From: Verrucomicrobiales bacterium
GTDB lineage: Bacteria > Verrucomicrobiota > Verrucomicrobiia > Limisphaerales > JACDHS01
Length of the DNA: 49,631 bases
Direction: 5' to 3'
NCBI GenBank assembly: GCA_028293445.1
Contig: JAQGOU010000006.1
Span: 1 to 49,631 of the forward strand
Shown: positions 24,667 to 32,911 of the stretch, one piece after another
Layout of the letters: each line of letters starts with the position of its first letter
How positions within the stretch are numbered: the stretch's first letter is position 1
The notes under the pieces: generated by a model
Databases searched by the model: none
What the model saw: the letters and a program-made list of their open reading frames with translations, nothing else
Told to the model about the DNA's origin: nothing
Position numbers and translations under genes: made by a program

Positions 24667-24738
24667 GGAGTTGTTTGACTTATTCACACCCCTTAATAAG
24701 AATAGACTTTTAGATTCAAAGAAGTCTTTAATAGAGCG
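24667..24738 (+). repeat. Copy A of the dnaN leader element
   Basis: This 72-base segment aligns with the 74 bases just before dnaN (copy B) at roughly 80% identity with one 2-base gap. Both contain the 17-base identical core TAAGAATAGACTTTTAG followed by a small hairpin (CTTTT pairing with AGAAG here, AAAAG in copy B; the T-A to T-G change keeps pairing). Copy A carries TTATTCACA, an exact DnaA box. Confidence 0.8.
24679..24687 (+). promoter_or_regulatory. DnaA box TTATTCACA
   Basis: An exact match to the DnaA-box consensus TTATNCACA, about 1 kb upstream of dnaN. A single 9-mer can occur by chance. Its significance rests on lying in the duplicated dnaN leader. Confidence 0.55.
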
Positions 24739-24835
24739 TTGTGGATCGCGCACACCATCGATTTAAGTAAATCGACCCGATTCCAACCCGGTGTCCAGAC
24801 CTTGCCGTCAGGACCGTTGTTTTAAGAAGAAGCGT

Positions 24836-25477
24836 ATGAAAAAATTAGTTTTGTCTGTCCTCCTACTAGTTGCGGCGTTCGCCAGCCACGGAATGGTCCT
24901 CTGTGTGGTCAACAAAACAGATGCCCCTGTGACGCTAACGTGTCAATACGGAGGCCTGATGACTGTGGATCCCGGGACTACGAACGAAGTTTCCGTCGTT
25001 CTTCCGACTCTGCCCATCACATTTTCTCAGCCATTCGATCCAGCCGTTGGCTTTGAGCCCACGACGGTTGCCTGGGTCAACTGGATTACCGATTACAACA
25101 TCACCATCACGAAAGCACGCTTTTGGAATGACCCGGCCAAGTTGCTGCGAGTCAACCTGCGTCCAGTCCGCATCGAATACGTCACAGTGTGGAATGATTG
25201 CGCCGAAAATTTCAGAGTCGTCGATGTGAACACCCATCGGTTGTACGGGATCGTCTATGGAACGAACGACAGCGAGCACGATCACTTCACCACGTTTCGG
25301 TTTGTGAACAGGGTGAACCTGATGTTTCGCCAGCCCTTTAACGCCGAGTTGCATCGCGTTCCGACCGGTCACGTGCGCATCCCCGCCGGGGGCAATTGGA
25401 ATGTTTTTGTGTCGCAACCGGCTGGCTATCGCTTCAACGGCGACGTGTTGCTGAGCAAGATGGAAACGGCACCGTAA
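24836..25477 (+). CDS. Secreted protein of unknown function
   Basis: A 213-residue exported protein that I do not recognise. A signal peptide is clear at the ATG start (MKKLVLSVLLLVAAFASHG). A purine-rich AAGAAGAAG ribosome binding site lies just upstream, so the longer frame from 24791 is not used. The mature part is rich in beta-strand patterns and aromatic residues (VAWVNWITDYNITITKARFW, FTTFRFVNRVNLMFRQPF). It has two or three cysteines and no catalytic motif that I can name. The gene is bracketed by the two dnaN-leader copies and has its own terminator, so it looks like an insertion between the two leader copies. It is otherwise an orphan. Confidence 0.75.
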   Translation: MKKLVLSVLLLVAAFASHGMVLCVVNKTDAPVTLTCQYGGLMTVDPGTTNEVSVVLPTLPITFSQPFDPAVGFEPTTVAWVNWITDYNITITKARFWNDPAKLLRVNLRPVRIEYVTVWNDCAENFRVVDVNTHRLYGIVYGTNDSEHDHFTTFRFVNRVNLMFRQPFNAELHRVPTGHVRIPAGGNWNVFVSQPAGYRFNGDVLLSKMETAP

Positions 25478-25525
25478 GCCTTGCCGAATTCTGCAGGGTG
25501 GCGGTCACCCCGAGTGTTTATTTTG

Positions 25526-25554
25526 GACCTCCCGACGAAAGCGGGAGGTCTTTT
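25526..25554 (+). terminator. Rho-independent terminator before dnaN
   Basis: GACCTCCCG (25526-25534) pairs perfectly with CGGGAGGTC (25542-25550) across a 7-base loop, followed by TTTT. It ends the transcript of the unknown secreted protein and insulates dnaN. Confidence 0.9.
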
Positions 25555-25605
25555 CGTTTCCATACCGCAGAAAAATCGGAATCACGCCGGAAAACTCCTC
25601 ACTCC

Positions 25606-25634
25606 TTGACACCTGGGGTTCTTTCACTTATTCA
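25606..25634 (+). promoter_or_regulatory. Promoter of dnaN
   Basis: TTGACA at 25606-25611 and TATTCA at 25629-25634 are 17 bases apart. The -10 box lies inside TTATTCAGA, one mismatch from a DnaA box, so DnaA could compete with RNA polymerase here. The -35 box is a perfect consensus; the -10 box is weak. Confidence 0.55.
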
Positions 25635-25688
25635 GAACTCTTAAAGTAAGAATAGACTTTTAGTTTCAAAAAAGTTTTCATTAGCGCG
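25615..25688 (+). repeat. Copy B of the dnaN leader element
   Basis: The 74 bases immediately preceding the dnaN start codon, repeated about 950 bases upstream as copy A. It contains a DnaA-like box with one mismatch, the shared core TAAGAATAGACTTTTAG and the CTTTT...AAAAG hairpin. No clear ribosome binding site is visible between the hairpin and the ATG at 25691. Confidence 0.8.
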
Positions 25689-25690
25689 CC

Positions 25691-26797
25691 ATGAATCTCG
25701 CAATAGCAAAAGATCAAATCATTCACGGGTTGCAAGCGGTCCAAAACGTCGTCAGCACACGAACCACGCTGCCGATTCTTTCGAATGTGCTTTTGCGCGC
25801 CGAAGAGAACATGCTGGAACTGACCGCGACAGATCTGGACGTAACCGTCTCCTGCTCAGTGGAAGCGGCCGTAAAAAAGGTGGGCTCAACGACGGTTCCT
25901 GTGAAGAAAGTTTATTCACTCATCAGCGCGTTGACGAATCCCGAAATCGAATTCGAAGTGGACGACAAAAACGCCTGCAGCATCCGCGCAGGCTCGTCGT
26001 TTTATAAGATCAACGGTCTCGCCGCCGAAGAATTCCCGCCGATCCAAAAATTTAAAGAGAACAAAAAGATCACGCTCCCTCAGGAAAAGCTGAAGAGCAT
26101 GCTCAAGAAAACGTCCTTCGCGATCTCCACGGACGAATCGCGTTACGTCTTGAACGGAATTTTCATCAGCCTGAAGGATCACAAGATGACCATGGTTGCG
26201 ACAGATGGCCGCCGCCTTGCCCTCGTAGATGAAGAAGTGGAACTCGGCGACACCACGGGAGAATTCATCGTCCCAACGAAGGCTGTGAACGAATTGAGCC
26301 GCCTGCTCAGTGACAAGGGTGAAGTTGAAATCAAATTTACGGAAAACCAGGTCGCCTTCGCGTTGAAGAACGAAAAGGGCGCTTCGATTTTGATCATTTC
26401 GAAATTGGTGGAAGGAAATTACCCCAATTATCGCCAGGTGATCCCGGCTGAAACCAAGGAACGCATTCCTTTGGTGCGCGAAGAATTTCTGGCCGCCTTG
26501 AAGCGCGCCGAAATCATGACCAGCGACAAGGCGAACTCGGTGAAACTGCATTTCACGAAGAACAACCTCGCGATCACGGCCAATTCCCCCGAAGTCGGTG
26601 AAGCCCGCGAAAGCATTGCCGTGAATTACAAAGGCAAGGAATTCGCGATCGCGTTCAACCCGGCTTACATGATTGATCCCCTCAATGCGTTGAGCTGCGA
26701 CGAAGTTTATCTCGAACTGATCGATGAACTGAGCCCCGGCGTCCTGAAGACCAACGCGCCGTTCCTCTACGTCGTCATGCCGATGCGTTTGAGCTAG
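25691..26797 (+). CDS. dnaN: DNA polymerase III beta subunit (sliding clamp)
   Basis: A 368-residue clamp protein of normal length (E. coli 366), made of three repeated clamp domains of about 120 residues. It dimerises into a ring around DNA and tethers the replicative polymerase and repair proteins. Recognisable segments are TRTTLPILSNVLLRAEENML (domain 1), SFAISTDESRYVLNGIFISL with VATDGRRLALVDEEVE (domain 2), and NPAYMIDPLNAL then the C-terminal PFLYVVMPMRLS. The conserved C-terminal VMPMRL motif is the usual clamp ending, next to the partner-binding cleft. dnaA is not adjacent in this window. A strong terminator follows directly. Confidence 0.97.
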   Translation: MNLAIAKDQIIHGLQAVQNVVSTRTTLPILSNVLLRAEENMLELTATDLDVTVSCSVEAAVKKVGSTTVPVKKVYSLISALTNPEIEFEVDDKNACSIRAGSSFYKINGLAAEEFPPIQKFKENKKITLPQEKLKSMLKKTSFAISTDESRYVLNGIFISLKDHKMTMVATDGRRLALVDEEVELGDTTGEFIVPTKAVNELSRLLSDKGEVEIKFTENQVAFALKNEKGASILIISKLVEGNYPNYRQVIPAETKERIPLVREEFLAALKRAEIMTSDKANSVKLHFTKNNLAITANSPEVGEARESIAVNYKGKEFAIAFNPAYMIDPLNALSCDEVYLELIDELSPGVLKTNAPFLYVVMPMRLS

Positions 26798-26830
26798 GAA
26801 GCTTCGGCTGGAGCTGATTTATAATCTTGA

Positions 26831-26860
26831 GGCTGCGATCCTGATGATCGCAGCCTTTTT
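26831..26860 (+). terminator. Rho-independent terminator of dnaN
   Basis: GGCTGCGATC (26831-26840) pairs perfectly with GATCGCAGCC (26846-26855) across CTGAT, followed by five T residues. It lies about 35 bases after the dnaN stop. Confidence 0.95.
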
Positions 26861-27476
26861 CGTTTCAATAGAGGCGGATAATCGATCTCAAGCGTCCAAC
26901 CTCCAAGCTCCAGAGAATTTCCAAAAGCCAAAATCCAATCGTCAGTGGTGAGTGGCCAGGCCAAGCCGAGCTTGGCAATCGGTTATTGGCTTTTGACTAT
27001 TGCTCCTCAGGTAGGCTGAAGTTCAGTAGCTGAAAGGATCACGAAAGGCTGCCACACATGCTTCCCATTGCTCATCAGCCAGTTAAGGCCTTTCTAAAAG
27101 GCTTTAAAAAATCGGTTTACTCAGAAAAGGGCATTTTAAAAGTCTTTCAAAGAGCCCTAAACTGGGAAAACCCCTTTTCAAAAGTCTTTTGGAGAGGGGT
27201 AAACCGAGAAAAGGGCTCCTTAAAAGTCTTTTGAAAAGGCCTTTCCCGGGGAAAACGCATTTTAAAACCCTTTTTGGGAGGCACTTTTTCTTCCCAGCGA
27301 CCATTAAATGCCGCTGAGACACCCTGTTTTCCCGGAGAGGACTTTGAGTCGAGACGGAGCCGAAAGTCGATCGAAAGTGCTTTCCAAAGCCGAACGAAGA
27401 CAAGGGCCACCTTTTTGGAAAGGAGCAGATTAGATTTTCCATTTCCGCGCGCATAAAGTAAAACCTCGCCCGCGTT
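26861..27476. other. Gene-free stretch between dnaN and pgi
   Basis: About 600 bases without a supported gene. The left half has an inverted repeat with arms CAAAAGCCAA near 26922 and TTGGCTTTTG near 26988. The centre holds repeat array 3. Minus-strand ORFs that cross the array show a 14-residue repeat merely because 42 bases equal 14 codons. The pgi promoter should lie in the last ~190 bases but was not identified. Confidence 0.6.
27087..27284. repeat. Intergenic tandem array 3, period 42-43 bp, about 4.7 units
   Basis: Units start at 27087, 27129, 27171, 27213 and 27256; the last is truncated. The common frame is a 4-base GC block, TTTT, AAAAGTCTTT, a second GC block, TAAAC, and GAAAA before the next unit. 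In unit 2 the outer blocks are GGGC (27129-27132) and GCCC (27154-27157). In unit 3 they are CCCC (27171-27174) and GGGG (27196-27199). The pairing is therefore kept while the bases change. Unit 3 can form an almost continuous hairpin around CAAAAG-T-CTTTTG. The sequence is unrelated to arrays 1 and 2. Confidence 0.9.
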
Positions 27477-29072
27477 ATGAAGTTCACAAAAGAACAGCTC
27501 TGGGAACGGTTCAAAAAATATTACTTCGAGTTTCCAACGATCGGTCTGGCGATCGATGTGAGCCGGATGAATTTTTCGGAAGATTATTTCGACAGGATGA
27601 ACGCGCCAATGGCGAAGGCGTTTCAGGCGATGGCGGAAATTGAACGCGGCGCCATCGCGAATCCGGATGAAAAACGGATGGTCGGACATTACTGGCTCCG
27701 CAACCCGCAACTCGCTCCGACCCCTGCTATCACTAAGGAAATTGAAGATACGCTCGCGGCGGTGAAATCTTTTACCCGCGAAGTTCATGACGGAAAAATC
27801 CAGGGCGAACGCGGTGCTTTCAAAAATGTGCTCGTGATCGGCATCGGCGGCTCGGCGCTCGGGCCGCAATTCGTCAGCAACGCCCTCGGCCATCCGCTGA
27901 CCGATAAAATGGATGTCTTTTTCTTCGATAACACCGATCCCGACGGGATGGACAAAGTCATCTCGAAGATTATCAATGAACTCGGGCAGACGCTTTGCGT
28001 AGTGATTTCCAAATCGGGCGGAACCAAAGAAACCCGCAACGGCATGCTCGAAGCCGAAGCCGCCTTCACGAAGGCCGGCTTGAACTTCGGCAAACACACG
28101 GTTGCTATCACCGGTAAGGATAGCGAGCTCGACAAAGTGGCGGTGAAGAACAATTGGATCCGCCGGTTTCCCATGTGGGACTGGGTTGGCGGACGAACCA
28201 GCGAATTGTCGGCCGTTGGCCTTCTTCCAGCCGCCTTGCAAGGCATTGACATCGATTTAATGCTAAAAGGGGCGAAAGAGTGCGATGAGGCGACACGCAG
28301 GAATAACGTTACCGAAAACCCTTCTTCCCTGATTTCTTTGGCATGGATGCAGGGATGTAACGCTAAAGGTGAAAAAGACATGGTTGTCCTCCCTTACAAG
28401 GATCGGCTTGAGCTTTTCTCGAAGTATCTTCAGCAACTGATCATGGAGTCGCTCGGAAAAGAACGAGACCTGGATGGTAAAGTGGTGAATCAAGGGCTCG
28501 CAGTTTACGGGAATAAAGGGGCAACCGACCAGCATGCTTACGTCCAGCAGTTGCGCGAAGGGGTGCACAATTTCTTCGTCACGTTTATCGAGGTATTGCA
28601 GGATCGAGGCGCGAAATCGTTGCCCGTTGAGCCACGCGTTACGGCGGGCGATTACTTGAGCGGCTTCTTTCTCGGAACGCGCGAGGCGCTCTTCGATAAC
28701 GGACGCGAATCGATCACGATCACGATTCCGAAGGTTTCGCCCTATTCTGTTGGGGTGCTGATCGCGTTATTTGAGCGAACGGTCGGACTTTACGCCTCGT
28801 TGATCAATGTAAACGCATACCATCAACCTGGAGTGGAGGCCGGAAAGAAAGCGGCCAGCGCGGTGATCCAGCTTCAGCTGAAAGTGCTCGATTATCTTCA
28901 GGAGAAGAAGGGTCACGCCTTAACCTCCGCACAGATCGCCAGCGGCATCGGCGCGCATGACGCTTTTGAAACGGTGTTCAAAATCAGCGAGCATCTGTCG
29001 GCCAATCCCGATAGCGGCGTGAAAAAAGCCGCCGGCAAAACCCCATTTGAATCTACCTACCAGCTAGCGTAA
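27477..29072 (+). CDS. pgi: Glucose-6-phosphate isomerase
   Basis: A 531-residue cytoplasmic phosphoglucose isomerase, interconverting glucose 6-phosphate and fructose 6-phosphate in glycolysis and gluconeogenesis. Family motifs are clear: [15 protein letters not shown] near residue 120, [12 protein letters not shown] (phosphate-binding loop), [38 protein letters not shown] with catalytic E, and [18 protein letters not shown] with the catalytic histidine. The length and motif order fit the bacterial family with an extended C-terminus. The ATG start is the first residue of a conserved N-terminal helix. It is followed after 13 bases by mnmG, so they are probably cotranscribed. Confidence 0.96.
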   Translation: MKFTKEQLWERFKKYYFEFPTIGLAIDVSRMNFSEDYFDRMNAPMAKAFQAMAEIERGAIANPDEKRMVGHYWLRNPQLAPTPAITKEIEDTLAAVKSFTREVHDGKIQGERGAFKNVLVIGIGGSALGPQFVSNALGHPLTDKMDVFFFDNTDPDGMDKVISKIINELGQTLCVVISKSGGTKETRNGMLEAEAAFTKAGLNFGKHTVAITGKDSELDKVAVKNNWIRRFPMWDWVGGRTSELSAVGLLPAALQGIDIDLMLKGAKECDEATRRNNVTENPSSLISLAWMQGCNAKGEKDMVVLPYKDRLELFSKYLQQLIMESLGKERDLDGKVVNQGLAVYGNKGATDQHAYVQQLREGVHNFFVTFIEVLQDRGAKSLPVEPRVTAGDYLSGFFLGTREALFDNGRESITITIPKVSPYSVGVLIALFERTVGLYASLINVNAYHQPGVEAGKKAASAVIQLQLKVLDYLQEKKGHALTSAQIASGIGAHDAFETVFKISEHLSANPDSGVKKAAGKTPFESTYQLA

Positions 29073-29085
29073 GTTCCGCGCCTCA

Positions 29086-31101
29086 ATGTTTGTCTACCCC
29101 AAAAAATACGACGTGATCGTCGTCGGAGCCGGCCACGCGGGCGTGGAAGCGGCTTTGGCGGCCGCGCGAATGGGATGCCAGACGCTTTTGCTGACCATTA
29201 ATGCGGATAGTATCGGGCAAATGTCCTGTAATCCGGCCATTGGCGGTCTTGCCAAAGGACACCTGACCCGGGAGATCGACGCCTTGGGTGGTGAGATGGG
29301 AAAGTGCACAGACATGACCGGCCTGCAGTTCCGGATGCTGAATATGAAGAAGGGGCCGTCCGTTTGGGCTCCTCGCGCCCAGTGCGACAAGAAAGCCTAC
29401 CAGTTCCGGATGAAGTGGATTTGCGAGCGGGAAAAGAATCTCGACGTCAAGCAGGGACAGACCTCGAAGCTCCTGCACAAGGATGCGGAAGTTTGCGGGG
29501 TCGAAACAACCCTGGAGATCCAATACCTCAGCAAGACGGTGATTATTACCACGGGAACGTTCCTTCGCGGATTGATGCACGTCGGCAGCAACCAGCAACA
29601 GGGCGGTCGTTTGGGAGACGCGGCGTCGATGGGGTTGTCGAGTTCACTGAAGGAAGTCGGTTTGGAGTTGGGCCGCTTAAAAACCGGAACCCCACCTCGG
29701 CTCCTGAAGAGCTCCATTGATTTTTCCAAGACCGAGATCCAGCCCGGGGACGAACCGGCACCATACTTTACCTATTGGAAAGATGATTTGTTCCACGTGG
29801 AACAAGGAGACCCGGGAATGGAGCCCCGACCGTACGACCAGTACTTTGCCGTCAAAGAAGGCAAAAAGTTCCACGTGGAACAAAACGACCAGTATCCGCG
29901 CGGATCCATTCTGGAGCAGATCGGTGGACAGCTTCCTTGCTACATTACCTACACGACCGGGAAGACGGCCGAAGTCATTCGGGCGAACCTTCATAAATCA
30001 CCGATGTATTCGGGCGTGATCGAAGGGGTGGGGCCGAGGTACTGTCCCTCCATTGAAGATAAGATCGTCCGGTTTGCGGATAAGGAGCGGCATCAGATCT
30101 TTTTGGAACCGGAAGGGATCGCGACCGACGAGATTTACGTCAATGGCTTCTCCACCTCGCTGCCGTTCGATGTTCAGTATGAATTGGTGCGGACCATTAT
30201 CGGTTGCGAAGAGGCGGAGATTCTTCGTCCGGCGTATGCGGTCGAATATGATTTTTCATTCCCGACTCAGCTCCATGCGTCCCTGGAAACCAAGGGTTGT
30301 CGGAATCTTTTCCTCGCGGGACAGATTAATGGCACCTCCGGATATGAGGAGGCGGGTGCTCAAGGATTAATGGCTGGAATTAATGCCGCTCGTCGGGTGC
30401 AACAGCGCGAACCGGTTATCTTGCGTCGTGATCAGGCCTATATCGGCGTGCTCATCGATGATCTGGTGACGAAGGGGACCTCCGAGCCGTATCGGATGTT
30501 TACGTCCCGGGCCGAGTATCGGCTGATTCTGCGGCAGGACAACGCCGATATGCGCTTGAGCGAGATCGGGCATGATATTGGTCTCTTGCCCTCGCGCAAC
30601 TATCGCAAGTTCCAGGAAAAAAAGCTCGCGATCGAGTGCGAACTGGATCGTCTGGGAAAGACCAGAGTCGGACCTGATTTGTTGGCGCGATTGCTGAAGC
30701 GGCCGGAAGTGGCTTACAAGGATCTGCCAAATCGACGGGAAGATCTCAGCGACGAAGTGGTCCTGCAGGTGGAGATCGCGATTAAGTACGCCGGCTACAT
30801 TGATCGTCAGGACGCGGAAGTCGCGAAGTTCAAGACGCTCGAAGATAAACAGATTCCGCCTAACTTTGATTATGCAACGGTCCACAGCCTCCGAAATGAG
30901 GCGCGGCAAAAGCTGACGAAGATTCGTCCAGGGACGATCGGCCAGGCTTCCCGTATTTCGGGTGTCTCGCCGTCGGATATTAGCATCCTGATGATTTGGC
31001 TGAAACGCGGCTCCCCGGCCAAGCCGGTTGAGGAGCCCACGGATGTCTGCGCAGCGGCGGAACATCTGGACGAAACGCCGCCTTGTTGTGGCGATTTGTA
31101 A
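29086..31101 (+). CDS. mnmG: tRNA uridine-5-carboxymethylaminomethyl(34) synthesis enzyme MnmG (GidA)
   Basis: A 671-residue FAD enzyme that, with MnmE, installs the cmnm5 group on wobble uridine of tRNAs. The dinucleotide-binding motif is VIVVGAGHAGVEAALAAARM at the N-terminus. MSCNPAIGGLAKGHLTREID and GTFLRGLMHVG follow, with KTGTPPRL then CYITYTTGKT and RSRAEYRLILRQDNADMRL-like FTSRAEYRLILRQDNADMR near residue 470. It is about 40 residues longer than E. coli MnmG. The excess lies roughly between residues 230 and 275, where the peptide FHVEQ appears twice (from residues 236 and 262). Those codons form two parS-like DNA palindromes. The partner mnmE and rsmG/parAB are not in the window. Confidence 0.96.
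   Translation: MFVYPKKYDVIVVGAGHAGVEAALAAARMGCQTLLLTINADSIGQMSCNPAIGGLAKGHLTREIDALGGEMGKCTDMTGLQFRMLNMKKGPSVWAPRAQCDKKAYQFRMKWICEREKNLDVKQGQTSKLLHKDAEVCGVETTLEIQYLSKTVIITTGTFLRGLMHVGSNQQQGGRLGDAASMGLSSSLKEVGLELGRLKTGTPPRLLKSSIDFSKTEIQPGDEPAPYFTYWKDDLFHVEQGDPGMEPRPYDQYFAVKEGKKFHVEQNDQYPRGSILEQIGGQLPCYITYTTGKTAEVIRANLHKSPMYSGVIEGVGPRYCPSIEDKIVRFADKERHQIFLEPEGIATDEIYVNGFSTSLPFDVQYELVRTIIGCEEAEILRPAYAVEYDFSFPTQLHASLETKGCRNLFLAGQINGTSGYEEAGAQGLMAGINAARRVQQREPVILRRDQAYIGVLIDDLVTKGTSEPYRMFTSRAEYRLILRQDNADMRLSEIGHDIGLLPSRNYRKFQEKKLAIECELDRLGKTRVGPDLLARLLKRPEVAYKDLPNRREDLSDEVVLQVEIAIKYAGYIDRQDAEVAKFKTLEDKQIPPNFDYATVHSLRNEARQKLTKIRPGTIGQASRISGVSPSDISILMIWLKRGSPAKPVEEPTDVCAAAEHLDETPPCCGDL
29788..29805. 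promoter_or_regulatory. parS-like ParB binding site 1, inside mnmG
   Basis: A perfect 18-bp palindrome TTGTTCCACGTGGAACAA. The inner 16 bases TGTTCCACGTGGAACA fit the widely conserved parS consensus (TGTTNCACGTGAAACA and close variants), to which chromosomal ParB binds near the replication origin. It codes for FHVEQ. Confidence 0.82.
29867..29882. promoter_or_regulatory. parS-like ParB binding site 2, inside mnmG
   Basis: AGTTCCACGTGGAACA differs from site 1 by a single base at the left edge and keeps the full TTCCACGTGGAA core. It lies 78 bases (26 codons) from site 1 in the same reading frame and also codes for FHVEQ. Confidence 0.8.
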
Positions 31102-31219
31102 TTTGCGGAGCCGAGGGTTGGGCTGAACTTCTCTTCGCGAAAAGCATTTTCAAAAGGTCAAAAAATAGTATTTTAACCGCAGCGCTAAAATCGCCGGACG
31201 TCAGGAACCCTTTCCGCAT

Positions 31220-32857
31220 ATGAACGAAGCATTCGCCGATAAGATTCAGATGCAACACATGTTGTTCTCGGAATTATCCAACATGTTCGGCCACGAGGTC
31301 CCGCTTTACGACAAAGCTCTGTTGGTGAATAAGGAGTGCAACAAAACCGTTTGCGATCTGCTCGCTAAACATTACCCCGGGTTTACTCTTTCCGACAGCC
31401 AACTGGATAAGACCAGTGGCGAACGACATGGCGCCATCCGCATCGGCAAAGCCGACGAATATCGCTGGGTCACTGGTTTCTTCGGCGCCTTCGGCATGGA
31501 GCCGCATAATTACTACGACATGACCAATGTCGGCAGTAAAAGTCAGCCGATCGTTGCGACTGCCTTCCGTTCCCGCCTGAATCCTGAGCATCGCATTTTT
31601 TGTTCTCTCCTAATGACGGACTATTTTGATCCGGAAACCAGGAAGCGAATCGAAGGGTTGTTGGCGACGCGGGAAGTCTTTTCCGATAAGGCAAAAGGCC
31701 TCATTGAGAAGAACGCGAAGCAAGGCGGCTTGAGCGAATCAGATGCGAAGGAACTAATCCGCGAAGGGACAACTCGAATCTTCAAATGGACTGGCAAAGC
31801 GCGTGATCATCATCTCTACCAGGATCTTTCCGCAGCTGGATTCAAGATTGCCGCAGACATCGCCTGCTTTGAATCGCATCATCTTAACCACCTGACTCCA
31901 AATACTTTCTGCATGGATTTCTATACAGCATCCATGAAGTTCTGCATGGGGGAATTGGATTCAGAAACATATCACGTCCGAGCGAGCATGGCCTTGGATC
32001 GCTTGATGGAATTCGCGGATTGCGACTACATGAAGTTGCATTTCAAGCACCTGACCCTGGCCCAAATTCATTCGTTTGGTCGCGGTGATGTTCCGGCCTA
32101 CGATATCATGGGTGCGGTGGTAAAAGTCGGGCGCCGCTTTCGGGAACCGGATTTGGATCTGACAAAGTTAAAGCATGCGGGCTTTAAGGATTTCACGGAA
32201 GGCCCCTCTGAAGATACGCCGATCTTGTTGCGACAGGATGCTTACAAAGCTTTGACCGAACCGGTCACATTTCACGAAGCAGATGGCTCGAAGGTGGAAA
32301 CGGTTCATACCGCGCGCTTCGGTGAAGTGGAACAACGCTTTTACGCAACGACGCTGGTGGGTCGGGAGCTTTATGACAAATGTCTGGCTGAGGCGGATGT
32401 CATGAAAGAGAAGAATCCCGGCCTCATGAAGAAGGATTACGACGAGTATCGAAAAGCTTACGCGAACTGTTTCGCCGCATTTCCCAAGACGCTTTCCGGG
32501 TTACTCACGCAAAAGTTGGTTTACGGGCGCTTCAGCCCCACGGAAAAAGGATTGGAAGCGGCGAAGAAGAAGCAGATGGTCGGCAGTGACCTTTCCGACT
32601 TGATGCAGCGCGGCTATGTCCAGGTGGAAGGGTTGCGTTACGAAGATTTCCTACCGGTCAGCGCGGCCGGCATCTTCGCTTCAAACCTCGGTCAATACGG
32701 GACGAAATCGACGGCAGCCGAAAAGCCGGTCTATCGGAAAGAACAGCTCGAGGAAATCATGGGAAGAAAGATTGTGGACTCGAATGAGACTTATCGGAAT
32801 CTTGAGGCCGAGTCAGTGGCAAAAACCCGCGCACAGCTCGGAATCAAAACGAATTGA
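31220..32857 (+). CDS. DUF1338 / 2-oxoadipate dioxygenase-decarboxylase-like protein (HglS/YdcJ family)
   Basis: A 545-residue cytoplasmic protein of the DUF1338 family. Characterised members (HglS) are iron-dependent enzymes turning 2-oxoadipate into D-2-hydroxyglutarate in lysine breakdown; E. coli YdcJ is a homologue. Family-like features are the VFS..AKGLIEKN region, DHHLYQ and ESHHLNHLTPNTFCMDF (candidate metal histidines), and the signature HTARFGEVEQRFYATTLVGR near residue 365. The tail from about 480 is longer than in YdcJ. Whether the substrate is 2-oxoadipate here is not certain. It follows mnmG by 118 bases and precedes dnaK, from which it is separated by regulatory inverted repeats. 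Confidence 0.8.
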   Translation: MNEAFADKIQMQHMLFSELSNMFGHEVPLYDKALLVNKECNKTVCDLLAKHYPGFTLSDSQLDKTSGERHGAIRIGKADEYRWVTGFFGAFGMEPHNYYDMTNVGSKSQPIVATAFRSRLNPEHRIFCSLLMTDYFDPETRKRIEGLLATREVFSDKAKGLIEKNAKQGGLSESDAKELIREGTTRIFKWTGKARDHHLYQDLSAAGFKIAADIACFESHHLNHLTPNTFCMDFYTASMKFCMGELDSETYHVRASMALDRLMEFADCDYMKLHFKHLTLAQIHSFGRGDVPAYDIMGAVVKVGRRFREPDLDLTKLKHAGFKDFTEGPSEDTPILLRQDAYKALTEPVTFHEADGSKVETVHTARFGEVEQRFYATTLVGRELYDKCLAEADVMKEKNPGLMKKDYDEYRKAYANCFAAFPKTLSGLLTQKLVYGRFSPTEKGLEAAKKKQMVGSDLSDLMQRGYVQVEGLRYEDFLPVSAAGIFASNLGQYGTKSTAAEKPVYRKEQLEEIMGRKIVDSNETYRNLEAESVAKTRAQLGIKTN

Positions 32858-32911
32858 GTTTTTTAAGCGTTTTTGTTCACTTCGAGTAGCGTGCTTTTCA
32901 TGCGGGCTGCG

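Larger units (their letters stand above)
24516..24835. other. Gene-free region with DnaA box and dyads
   Basis: About 320 bases with no supported gene. It contains the dyad GTGAACTGTTCAC (24518-24530) and small GC hairpins near 24625 and 24650. It also has a perfect DnaA box TTATTCACA inside a copy of the dnaN leader, and the dyad TCGATTTA-AG-TAAATCGA (24758-24775). Near-matches to the DnaA box (CGTGAATAG, TGTGGATCG) also occur. It is a candidate piece of the replication origin or a regulatory leader; neither is proven. Confidence 0.5.

Noticed and set aside
24391-24766. Small ORF overlapping the end of the GH5-like gene
   Set aside because: Frame shadow with no domain, crossing the palindromes and the leader repeat.
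27104-28241. Minus-strand ORFs with a 14-residue repeat at array 3
   Set aside because: The 14-residue period is simply the 42-bp DNA repeat; the rest is antisense to pgi, which is a clear gene.
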